Shown: one piece after another, positions 22,216 through 32,520 of the stretch
Layout: each line of letters opens with the position of its first letter
How positions within the stretch are numbered: the first letter of the stretch is position 1
NCBI GenBank assembly: GCA_963971535.1
Contig: OZ020594.1
Coordinates: 110,092,643 to 110,156,642 of the forward strand
Reading direction: 5' to 3'
Length of the DNA: 64,000 bases
DNA from: Notolepis coatsorum
Lineage: Eukaryota; Chordata; Actinopteri; Aulopiformes; Paralepididae
The notes under the pieces: generated by a model
The model's database searches: none
What the model was told of the DNA's origin: nothing
The model's input: the letters and a program-made list of their open reading frames with translations, nothing else
Made by a program: the position numbers and the translations under genes

Positions 22216-22798
22216 TGCGTGTGTGTGCTAAACTAACCGCTGTGTGCCGCTAACATTGAGAGTCGTCTGCATGCCAATTAAAGACCTCTGCGACAAGTCC
22301 TGCATTATTATTAAAAGGTCCACTTGTTCACTTTTTGGGCAATTTTACACAATTCCTGAGAGTCTATGGAACACATCTGTAAGTTGTTTTTCAATAAAAT
22401 TCATTGTTTTGTATTTTTAATCAAGTACTTTGGTGCACCACTTTCTGCCCTTCCAACGAACAAGATATTTTTGGCTGGGCTCCGCCCATACTCGCAATGA
22501 CACCCACCTGCACTATAGCCTAGCTAAGAGATGGCAGATACGCTAGCACGGAGGAACACCGCAAACACTATAGTAAAATCATAACGTTAATACACTATTG
22601 ACACAGACAGAAAATATTAGCCAAATTAGAAAAGGGAATAACCTTTACCACTATCGCAAATAATCTGTCTGTTCATGCGCACGTTCTCCTTGCCTTTCCT
22701 GACACTAGTCCGAAGTGCATCATAGTTGTAGACGTTTGGTAATGAATGTATGAACGAGGTCCTACTGCTAATTAACTAATTACGACTTATGTACTTAC
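22216..22798. other. no gene recognised
   Basis: AT-rich sequence without a supported frame. It may be intron of the putative exon at 22799-23031. Confidence 0.4.
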
Positions 22799-23031
22799 TG
22801 ATTCGATACCTTCTTTCGGGTCCCCGAAGACTTGGTACAGGCTAGCTCCCTTCTTTAGCAACAGCCAGGAAATCACCCCAGCATTATAAAGTCCTTGATT
22901 CTCAATGCAGTCTTTGCAAAAATCCAAAAAACTAACTTGGCCCATTGCTTCCGGAGCACGATCATTAGGAAACGAGTGCACGACGTATTCGCTGGTTGGC
23001 AGCCAGGAACAGCACATGTCCTGCTCATCAT
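22799..23031 (-). pseudogene. possible THAP-like first exon, frameshifted
   Basis: From the minus-strand ATG at 23031 the frame reads MMSRTCAVPGCQPANTS, with CAVPGC as in the N-terminus of THAP zinc fingers. In the next frame YVVHSFPNDRA follows, matching the HSFP segment of THAP domains, so a frameshift near 22985 is inferred. The second frame continues to GDPKEGIES and reaches a consensus splice donor (TCA|GTAAGT) at about 22799. The expected tryptophan and C..H pair of a THAP fold are not seen, so this is weak. It may belong to a DNA transposon or be a dead host exon. Confidence 0.3.
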
Positions 23032-23127
23032 TTTAACGTTATGCTAACTTACTCCAATCACTGTTCAGTTGATTGTGGGCGGTGGCTACAACCACAGTAG
23101 CGGCTCAGTATGCAGATATTAGCTTAA

Positions 23128-24029
23128 CACTTTCAATGCCAACAACGAGATTACTCGTTTGTTCATGCCGACCGTTCATTGCCAACGACGAGAGATCTCA
23201 TTTTTTCTTTATTAGCGATTTGAATTCATATTTCATCAATCTAGCCTCACGTTAGTGCTGCAAACTCTCTCTGAGCTCCATTGGGAAAATACCGCCCCCT
23301 ATTGTACTGCACCCCTTTGGAATGGATTAAATGAAACACATGGGGGGAAAGAAATCCTGCTTCCTTATTTTACTTCTCAGACAAGTCACCGGAGACAATT
23401 AGATTCATTGCAGAGCCCCAGAACAGCGTAGAATACATATTTCCAGTACCCAGCGTAGAATCAATAAACGCGATATTTGGAATGGCGATCAGGAATTGGA
23501 ATAATCTTTTTGGAGAACATCTGATCTGAGGTAAGGAATCTATTTTACCAGTCTTAGGATAATCAGAGCTTTTTTCACAGAGATATCAACGTGTGCCCTA
23601 TGTGTGTGTGCTGATCAGGAAATGAGAGAATCGATTTTTCAGCCCACTTCTGTAGCGTGCATAAGTACACATATACTATCGATAATCTAGCGTTTATTTA
23701 AAAACTATTAATAAATAGACAGAAAAATTACGTTTTTTGTGTATTCCAGAATATTCCAGTAAAGGGCCTTTATCACAGAATCTTTCTATTTTCCTGAAAC
23801 TTTAAAAAAACTAGCGTTTTTCAAAATGGTATAAAACGGAAATGAACCGATTAAAAAACAATCCGTTTCGACAATGTTGACTGCAAACAAGTCATTGATA
23901 AGCAACAGCTAGATTAGACACATAATTTAAGATGTAGTTTATGCGTTCGCAAATATGAGAGCGCTATCATTGAAGTGGGTGGTGGCACGGAAGCACTAAA
24001 TCGTGTGCCCCCTGCTGGCATTGAAAGTG
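23128..24029. mobile_element. piggyBac-type MITE, 902 bp, TTAA-flanked
   Basis: CACTTTCAATGCCA at the left and TGGCATTGAAAGTG at the right are perfect 14-bp inverted termini, each immediately flanked by TTAA (23124-23127 and 24030-24033). TTAA duplication is the hallmark of piggyBac transposition. No transposase frame is present; internal sequence is AT-rich. Confidence 0.85.
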
Positions 24030-24209
24030 TTAACAGTGATTGGTCAGCGCCTCTTACACATCACAGATCCAGTAAAATCTGAATGGCTTATTTATGTAGG
24101 GAGAGCTGAACCGCAGAAACTGCACTTGGTACAGATTTAACATTTTCGCACTGTTGGTACAATCCCACATTGCTTGAAAACGAAAAAGGCCATTTTTACA
24201 ATAGGGGAC

Positions 24210-24381
24210 TTATTTTTTTATAAATATATAATTTTTTTGGCATTTTATTGCTTGCAGAGAGGAAGGATGGGAGAAGATATAGGGGGAGGACATGCTGTAA
24301 AGGTCGCCGGGTCCGGGAGTCGAACCCGGGACGGCCGCATTGCACTGCAGCGCAGTTACGTGGTGCGCCACCCTGGTGCCC
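24210..24381 (-). mobile_element. short tRNA-derived SINE with 12-bp target duplication
   Basis: The minus strand starts GGGCACCAGGGTGGCGCACC, has a canonical B box GGGTTCGACTCCCGG, a short body and an A/T-rich tail. ACAATAGGGGAC is duplicated at 24198-24209 and 24382-24393. It lies just outside the right inverted-repeat arm. Confidence 0.9.
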
Positions 24382-24402
24382 ACAATAGGGGACCTTTAAG
24401 AA

Positions 24403-24895
24403 TTTCATAAAACTACACTACCCAGCTCACGCCTGCCCCTGTCAAACTTTGAGCCTTCCGACGTGAAATAATTTTTTTCCGTGATTATGTCTCACGGGTC
24501 GAACAAACCGGAATTATTGCCAGAACGTAGTTAGTTTCTAGAAAAAAACGTGTCTCAATCTCATTAAAGATGGTGGAGCGATTTACATTACAAAAAAGTA
24601 ACTGTACTTACAGCAGATTTCATTCACGGTATTTGCTGCCCAATGTTAGCATGGTGTTATTCACCGTCAAATATGGAAATAAACTAAAAGAAAATGTATA
24701 TTCTCCTTTGGTTCATTACAATTTACTCAAGCCTAGTAACAGACACAATATTTCTGACACTGGGAATACGTTCCCTGAGGTCCCTAGATACCAAGAACAT
24801 GCAAATGAACTTGTAGAAGTGGAGCAATCTTCCATTTACTTAAGTACTTTTAGGCGAATTATCGGAAAATATAGCTAGGGCTTAAGAGGTTAAAA
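24403..24895 (-). repeat. right arm of diverged inverted repeat
   Basis: The reverse complement of this segment aligns with blocks of 16205-17180 (see that entry). This arm lacks the two inserts present in the left arm, so it is closer to the original sequence. The 102-codon plus frame at 24570-24878 overlaps conserved blocks but has no recognisable domain. Confidence 0.7.
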
Positions 24896-25068
24896 TCATT
24901 GGTAAACAAACAGTGCTGAAAATATACACTTTGACTGCCGTTTTGATAGGGTTAGGGTCTTTACTCTTCGCTACATTTGAAAAAGAAATGCAACATTATT
25001 AATACGGACTGTATTGATCGATTTATGACGTGAAATTAATCTCGGCCCAGTACTGGGCCTGTCAGGCT

Positions 25069-25321
25069 TTTAAAGTCAACACTTATAAAGTCATAATGTT
25101 TAGAGATTAAAGTCAACATTCATAAAGTCAGACTAAAGTCATAATGTTTAGAGATTAAAGTCAACATTTATAAAATCAGACTAAAGTCATAATGTTTACA
25201 GATTAAAGTCAACATTTATAAAGTCATGTTTACAGATTAAAGTAAACATTTATAAAGTCATAATGTTTAGATTAAAGTCAACATTATAAAGTGATAATGT
25301 TTACAGATTAAAGTCAACATT
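25069..25321. repeat. ~48-bp AT-rich minisatellite
   Basis: Imperfect copies of a unit containing TAATGTTTAGAGATTAAAGT and CAACATTTATAAAGTCAGAC, about five copies with deletions in the last ones. Two or three copies of the same unit lie at 16100-16205 beside the other inverted-repeat arm, but in the same orientation. Confidence 0.8.
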
Positions 25322-25894
25322 TCCATACTTGTTTCCATGCAGTCCAAACAGCTCTTCTCCTGGTCCAGCTGTGACGGTTTCATGCAGTCCACCAAACACA
25401 CTCTCAAACCAAGGTGTGAGAGGCTAGGAGGGGTGGTCATATTCAGACCAATCTTGGGGGAAAGTAAGGAAAGAAATATCAGTACATTTTACATTCATCC
25501 TAACAAACAAAGGTCTAACTTTTCAGTTGAAATTCATCAGGAACACAGAAAGCCTAGCAAGAACCACCAGTCCTTAACCAGCTATACAGGTAGTGCTCTT
25601 TTCCAAGGCTAACAAATTGGAGGCTGACAAAGATTATCACAAGAACTGAAAAACACATGGGTGTATATATAGACAGATGCACTGCTATAGTTGTGATGTG
25701 TTGCCTATGATATTGCATTTAATTTGATGCAAAACATCTGATAGGCTATTGATGCAGGCAGCTGTTGTTTCTGGCCAATCAGATGTTTTTGTCTTCCAAG
25801 TGGTGTTTCCAGGGTCGCATTGGAAAAACTAAGACCACGTCCTCATCAGAAAGTACACAAAATTAAATGAAAATACAACTAAAAAGGCAATATT
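25322..25894. other. no gene recognised
   Basis: A 91-codon plus frame (25337-25612) has no recognisable domain. Nothing else is supported. Confidence 0.5.
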
Positions 25895-26368
25895 AGGGGC
25901 GGTTAGGTGGTCGAGCGGAGATTGCGTTCGTCACCAGCCCCGGAGCTGTGAGCTTGGTTCGCCTGTTCGAATCCAGCTCACAGCTCCGGGGTTGTCACCA
26001 GCTTGGCTGGCCGTCTGGGTGGGAGAAGCTGGCGGGGTGGGTCCGGGTCGTTGTAAACAGCGACTCCTACAGTTCGGTCGGGGCGCCTGCTAAGCGCGGA
26101 TTGGACGTGAGGGGGATAGTGTGGTCCTCCCACACGCTACGCCCTCTCAATGAGAATCCGCGCTGCCAGGTGAAAAGAAGCGGTGATTGGCTGGACGTGT
26201 GTCGGAGGAAGCATGTGGTAGCCTCCACTCTCCCAAATGATCTGACTGTGGGGGGTAAAGCGCAGCGACCAGGAAGGGACTGGGAATTGGCATACGACTA
26301 ACATTGGGATGGGAGAAAATCGGAGGAAAATGGAGGGGGAAAAAGACAAAAAAAAAAAAAAAAAAAAA
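25895..26368 (+). mobile_element. tRNA-derived SINE, complete, plus strand
   Basis: The head GGGGCGGTTAGGTGGTCGAG is A-box-like and CTGTTCGAATCCAG is B-box-like. The body has GTAAACAGCGACTCCTACAG, AGGTGAAAAGAAGCGG and CGACCAGGAAGGGACTGGGA, and it ends in an A-rich tail with about 20 adenines (26349-26368). The body matches the minus-strand SINE at 1935-2411. A duplicated CAGCTCACAGCTCCGGGG/CCCCGGAGCTGTGAGC segment forms a strong hairpin inside the head. The 117-codon frame is not a gene. Confidence 0.85.
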
Positions 26369-26452
26369 GGCAATATTAATGAAATAAAGATTTCAAAAAA
26401 ATATACACAAATATCGTGGACATCTACAGAAGATTGAAAAATAATTGTTTGG

Positions 26453-27358
26453 TGTGACGACCCTCCCCCACAGTTGTTTGCTTGCTCTGCTCGGTCACTG
26501 TTTCACAGGATTGGTGGGGGGAGCTGGCAGAGGGTCATTAGGCTAATTGGGGCACACCTGGGTCAGTGGGGAAGGGTAATCAGGCTAATTGGGTCACACC
26601 TGAACTGCTACGGTCAGGCAAGCGATACCGGAGTCTCATGGCAAGCACAGAGAGACTCAGAAGAAGCTTTTATCCTCAGGCCATCAGGATGCTAAATGAA
26701 AATAACACTACGTAACAAACCATCAAATACACTCACAGCACACACATCCACACGCACACACTCACTTTAAACAAACAACTCACTGCAGCACCCACTTTAG
26801 ACACTTAACACACTTTATATTTATTGGTAAAGAATTTGCACTACAACTCATACCTCATTACACCTTACTGTAAATTGTACCTCATCCCATTTCTGCATTG
26901 TACTGTATATTGTATTGTAACTCCGTTACTTTTCTACTCTGCATTGTATATTGTATATTGAACACTTTTGTCGACGTACTTGACTTCTATTTTATACTTA
27001 TCTATTTTTATCTAGCACAATCTCTGGAGCAAAACAGAAAGAAGCATTTTTATATAAAAGTATTCTGTACTTTTGTATGACAACTAATAAAGAAACTTGA
27101 AACTTGAACACCTGGGTCGGTGTGTCCCAGTCAGGATATAGAGGGAGGCTTCCTCTAGTCTCCGTCGATCTCCCCACCGGTTTGGTTCCTTTTGTTTGTT
27201 TGGACACTTACTTTGGTTTTACACTTACAACATTCATGCTGCACACACATTCTCATCCACACACTGATATTCATATGGGCTGATAATTAGTATAATTCAA
27301 TAAATGATTTAGCCTGTGTCTCCCCTTTCTTGTTGCGAGCTTGAGCCAGCTCGTAACA
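26453..27358. mobile_element. solo LTR interrupted by a LINE tail
   Basis: It starts TGTGACGACCC and ends CTCGTAACA, with TTGG duplicated at 26449-26452 and 27359-27362 (4 bp). An AATAAA near 27298 lies close to the right end, as expected for the R/U5 part in plus orientation. Subtracting the 505-bp LINE insert and its 7-bp duplication leaves an LTR of about 394 bp. No internal genes are present, so this is an LTR-LTR recombination remnant. Confidence 0.75.
26603..27107 (+). mobile_element. 5'-truncated LINE tail, L2/Rex1-like
   Basis: Flanked by ACACCTG at 26596-26602 and 27108-27114 (7-bp target duplication). It carries the last RT codons (CATCAGGATGCTAAATGAAA corresponds to the usual AIRMLN end), a 3' UTR, and the tail AATAAAGAAACTTGAAACTTGA. 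The same 3' UTR appears on the minus strand at 43258-43800, 49958-50395, 51846-52150 and 62145-62665, so this family is abundant locally. Confidence 0.85.
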
Positions 27359-27501
27359 TTGGTAAACTGTAAATAATACAACTTTACCATGGACTCCTAA
27401 GCTAAGCTAGGATAATGTACGTCAGATAAACAGATGAGAAACACTGCTAAGATAACGTCATGGATTTTGCTAATGAAGGGTTAATATCCGAGGCTGCTGC
27501 G

Positions 27502-28000
27502 CAGGGCCCGAAATTAGAGCCCGCCACCCGCGGGCAGATTTGAGGTTTGGCAAGTGACACTGAGAGGTCTGTCCGCCACGTGGCGGGTAACAAAATAGTC
27601 ATGTAAAATAATTTAAACTGCGGTGTGGTGACAGTCGCCTTTTTTGTTGCCCCCAATCTCCCCTTGCACGTCAATCTATCCTTGTTGTTTACCGACGTCA
27701 CATCCGCTACTCTTCTTCTGCAGCGCCTGCTTGCACTGTAGGGAGCCAACGTTACGTCCGCCTGCCATCACGATTAGCTAACGTTAGCTTATTAATAACG
27801 TTAACTGGGTTACAAATATGTGGAACCATATGGGTGAAGAAGCGGCAGCGAGAGTGGGACCACCTAACAAAAGAAAGTTTCGAGAGGAGTGGAAGTTTGG
27901 AGATAGCGGTGTTTCAAGAGACTGGCTACAGTATGATGCTGGGGCTGTAGTGATGAGTTGTTCCATGTCCCGCAAGCATGTTTGTCATGCATTTCTATTT
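27502..28000 (+). pseudogene. hAT transposase first exon remnant (TTF/BED-like finger)
   Basis: The sequence opens CAGGGCCCGAAATTAG, a recognisable hAT terminus. From the ATG at 27818 the frame encodes GPPNKRKFREEWKFGD, then RDWLQYDAGAVVMSCSM and RKHVC. This resembles the KRKF...WL...D...MFCxxC start of ZNF862-like hAT proteins. Where a CxxC is expected the sequence has CSMS, so the finger is damaged. No catalytic domain follows within the window. Confidence 0.5.
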
Positions 28001-28943
28001 TTCTCAATTTTCTGTATCATCATCATGTAGAATGCGTAAAATTACAAAATGTATGATTCATGATTGCTCACTAATTCGCGTAATAGATAGCAAAATGCAT
28101 GCTATTCTTGCATCGGAGCGTGGTGCCGCTGCAGGCACAAATCAACCTTTCCCCACGTTTTATCAGAAGAAAAAACAAAACATCTGCTTCTATTTTAAGG
28201 TAAGACCTGCTTTTCCTAATTACAGTAACTATTATCATTATTGCTCATTTATTAATGTTCTATGGTATGTGTAGTGGCCGCTCGTCATTCGCTAATATTT
28301 TGACAATGTGCCACGATGCACCTTAGATGTTTTTCTACTCGGGTCGGGTAACAAAAGTTGTCGATGTTGACAGAATTGAATGTCCAGGCTGCAGCTGATG
28401 TAGTTTGTAAGGTTTATTGTCCAAAAGAAAATAATTATTGAAAACAGAACAGTTTGCGTCTCTCTATTGCTCAGTGGCTCCGGTAGGAAAATGTTTCTCA
28501 CAGCAGGTGCATAACGTTGCTCTAATTACAGAGCCTATTATATTAAGAGGTGGTGTGCCCCTAGTGTTGCGCTTGTCTCGTGTCTTTTAGTGTTGGATCA
28601 GATGGGCTAATCTGAGCATGTGTATTTCAATATGTGCGTCTTCATCATGCATGCAGACCTGTGTGGGTTCTGTAACGTTACTCATCTACAGCAAAGTCCT
28701 CGCTGCGCGCCGCTGACCGGCCAACCCCCCTTCCCCAAGAAAACACTAAGAGCTCCCCGAAGACCATGGTATGGTTCGCACACTGCCTAGAAGCATTAGC
28801 AAAGCCTCTCAAGTAAAGCCGAAACAGTGGCTGAAACGCTCAACAGTTGAGATGTTCAGTTATTATTAGTAACGAGCTGAATAAACGCACATTTCTCTCT
28901 CTATACAGAGAGTGAGTCGCACCAGTTTCTGACCTAACGTCAC
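28001..28943. other. no gene recognised
   Basis: No frame, RNA gene or bounded element is supported. A short block around 28815-28915 is loosely repeated at 29300-29395 (GAAACGCTCAACAG / GAAACGCCCAACAG). Confidence 0.45.
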
Positions 28944-29189
28944 TAGGGATGGGTACCGAATTCGGTACTTTTGAGGTACCGAACCGAAAAACGTCGGTAC
29001 TACCGAGTATCGAATCAAGTGAGAAACCGGAAAAAAATAAAAAAATAAAATAAAAAAAACTTTAGGTTTAGGTAGGTAAATTACATTTCTTGAGACTAAA
29101 GTACCGAAAAAAGGTACCGTTGGGTACCGGTATCGATTCACAGGTACCGGTACCGGTATCGGTTCAAATGTGAAAGGTACCCATCCCTA
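28944..29189. mobile_element. hAT MITE, 246 bp, complete
   Basis: The ends are TAGGGATGGGTACC and GGTACCCATCCCTA, a perfect 14-bp inverted repeat. AACGTCAC is duplicated at 28936-28943 and 29190-29197. Internal GGTACCGGTACC-type palindromes are dense. There is no coding capacity. Confidence 0.95.
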
Positions 29190-29477
29190 AACGTCACATA
29201 TCCTCACAAACTCATAACGTGGTGTAGCATTAGCATTAGCATAGCAGCTTAGCTTGTTAGCTGCTCCAGCTACCTATGGTCAAGGCCCAGTCTGGATGGA
29301 AAAGTGGCAGAAACGCCCAACAGATCAGATGTGCGGTCAGTAGATTAATAAAAGCAGATTTTACTGTAACAAAACAGAGAGGTGGATATTAACCTAATGT
29401 ACCTTTGTTTACCTGAACGACGAGGCTCCAGAATGAGGAGGCTGTGAAACCAATGCTCCGATACGAGCGTCAAACTC
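29190..29477. other. no gene recognised
   Basis: Contains TTAGCATTAGCATAGC simple sequence near 29228. Nothing else is supported. Confidence 0.45.
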
Positions 29478-29948
29478 GAAACTACATTTCCCTCAAAGCT
29501 CAGAGTATAAAGCACATACCTTATTAAACTACATTTCCCTCAAAGCTCAGAGTATAATGCACATACCTTATTAAACTACATTTCCCTCAAAGCTCAGAGT
29601 ATAAAGCACATACCTTATTAAACTACATTTCCCTCAAAGCTCAGAGTATAATGCACATACCTTATTAAACTACATTTCCCTCAAACCTCAGAGTATAAAG
29701 CACATACCTTATTAAACTACATTTCCCTCAAAGCTCAGAGTATAATGCACATACCTTATTAAACTACATTTCCCTCAAAGCTCAGAGTATAAAGCACATA
29801 CCTTATTAAACTACATTTCCCCCAAAGCTCAGAGTATAAAGCACATACCTTATTAAACTACATTTCCCTCAAAGCTCAGAGTATAAAGCACATACCTTAT
29901 TAAACTACATTTCCCTCAAAGCTCAGAGTATAAAGCACATACCTTATT
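29478..29948. repeat. 47-bp minisatellite, 10 copies
   Basis: Unit starts AAACTACATTTCCCTCAAAG and ends CACATACCTTATT, repeated ten times with very few substitutions. The diagnostic TATAAAGCAC / TATAATGCAC position alternates strictly over the first six copies and then stays TATAAAGCAC, which indicates a 94-bp higher-order unit at the left end. Confidence 0.95.
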
Positions 29949-30905
<957 letters not shown>

Positions 30906-30928
30906 CGGGTTATATTTCGTATTGCATC

Positions 30929-31085
30929 GCTCCCGCTCTGAGCCTTACGAGATACTCTATATCGCCTGTGATACCTAATGTATCTCCCACGAACAAAAAC
31001 ACATGCACCCCACCTGTATGGGGCCCCGCCCCTTATGGTGGTACCACCCATATAATCATGACTCTGGTCATGACACACCCTTCCT
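30929..31085 (+). repeat. DIRS left inverted terminal repeat
   Basis: The segment from GCTCCCGCTCTGAGCC to CACACCCTTCCTC is repeated in reverse complement at 36071-36228 with near identity. The outer 19 bp on the left (TTATATTTCGTATTGCATC) differ from those on the right, as expected for DIRS split termini. Confidence 0.9.
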
Positions 31086-31135
31086 CTATTTTCGTCCCAG
31101 CGTACTGGATGCTATGCACCATGCGAGCTAGCGGA

Positions 31136-32520
31136 ATGAAAAGATTAAGGAAGATTAATAATGTTGAGGGCTTACCGGATGATTGTGTTTCCCTGGATTC
31201 TCCGGAGCTTGTTTCGACGACGCAGACCTATGCTGGTGGTTCCTCGGCTGACGGCGACGGACCGAGGGGCAGCGTACAAGGTTTGGCTATCGGGTCGGCT
31301 TGTACAAAGGTGAGGTCTGTGTCAGTAGGCGTCGATGTCGGTGTTGGTTGTGCTGTGGAGTATGTTTCGGCACCAGGGCCGGGGCGGCTTGGCGATCGTT
31401 CCACTGTAGTGGGCGATGTCTTGGCGATCCTGGAACATGCTGTTGACGCTAATGCTACTGCTACTGCTACTGCTAATGCTAATGCTACTGCTGCTTCTTC
31501 TGCTAACGCTGATGTTGACGCTGGAATGTCTAATAATCCCCGCCGCGGGATTCCGCTTTTCCCTCCTCTTGCCACCTTCATTGATGAAGGTCAGTCGGTG
31601 GTGGGTGTGGGGGGGTTCGCTGAGCTCTATTTACCTTTTTTGCGGGTGAAGGGGCTGACGACGGGGTGCAGCCCGGGGGTACCTTGGCTAAGTAGCCAGG
31701 TAGCTTCTTTGTTGTGCCCAGGCGGGGATGAACGACGTTCCGCCCGGCCGTTGCTTGATAGCATGTCGGCTCGGAGGGTGGCAGTATGGACGAATGAGTG
31801 GTATACTGCTGCAGGATGGCATTTAGCGGCGGCCAGTGTTGTGGCTCAGCTGGCTACTTTCCTATCCAAGATGGCGTCGGGTTGTAGGTCTTTGAGTCCA
31901 ACCGACACTATGAACGTGATTCATGTTTGTGGTGTTATAGAGATCTTGACTCAGTCGCAAGCTATAACTGCGGGGAGGATTCGGATGCTATCGACTTTGG
32001 TTGTTAGGCATCTTTGGTTGGAGCAGTCTCCTCTTGGGGAAGAGGATAGGTTCTCTCCTCACGACTCCTTTTTCCACAGATAGTCTTTTTGGGCGTTCTG
32101 TGGAGGCGCAGGCGGTTTTTGATTCGGGTCCTACACCGCCTCACGCTGTGCAGCCAGGGGTGGGAGCACGGTCTCGTCAACGACTGTGGCGAGATCCTCG
32201 ACAGGCGGCCATGTTTCCCCCGCCAGTGGTGCCCTGGTTGGAGAATCGACAGGGTTTCGCAAGGCCGACAGTCTTGGCGGCCGAGGGATCGGCCATTTTT
32301 GGTGATTTCGGGGTTGGTAAACCACCCCGTCGTCATTTTGCCGCGAGCAGCCCGCTCCCCGTTCGGTCCTCTCTCTGGTATCCCCAGAAGCGGGGCTTTG
32401 AGCGTTCTCCTTTGGCTGCGGGCCGCGAACCTTCTTTGAAGCGTATGCGGCCCCATTCTTCACTTCTCATGGAGACAGGGGCTGACACCCAGTTGATGGC
32501 TGAGCCTGGGTCTGTCCGTG
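31136..32520 (+). pseudogene. DIRS gag-like ORF, frameshifted
   Basis: The start is placed at the ATG of MKRLRKINNVEGLPDD (31136), because the decayed copy at 3083 begins at the homologous codon; ATGs at 31109 and 31121 are alternatives. An alanine/asparagine-rich low-complexity stretch (NATATATANANATAA) lies near residue 105. The frame ends at 32083 after FSPHDSFFHR, but a +1 change near 32050 joins it to SLLTTPFSTDSLFGRSVEAQ and the conserved late part (FPPPVVPWLENRQ, FARPTVLAAEGSAIF). A single frameshift is inferred. Gag would package element RNA; no zinc knuckle is visible. Confidence 0.65.

Noticed and set aside
24210-24381. tRNA gene on the minus strand (canonical B box)
   Set aside because: A target duplication, an A/T-rich tail and no cloverleaf completion show that it is a SINE head. 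The same applies to 9139-9364 and 25895-26368.
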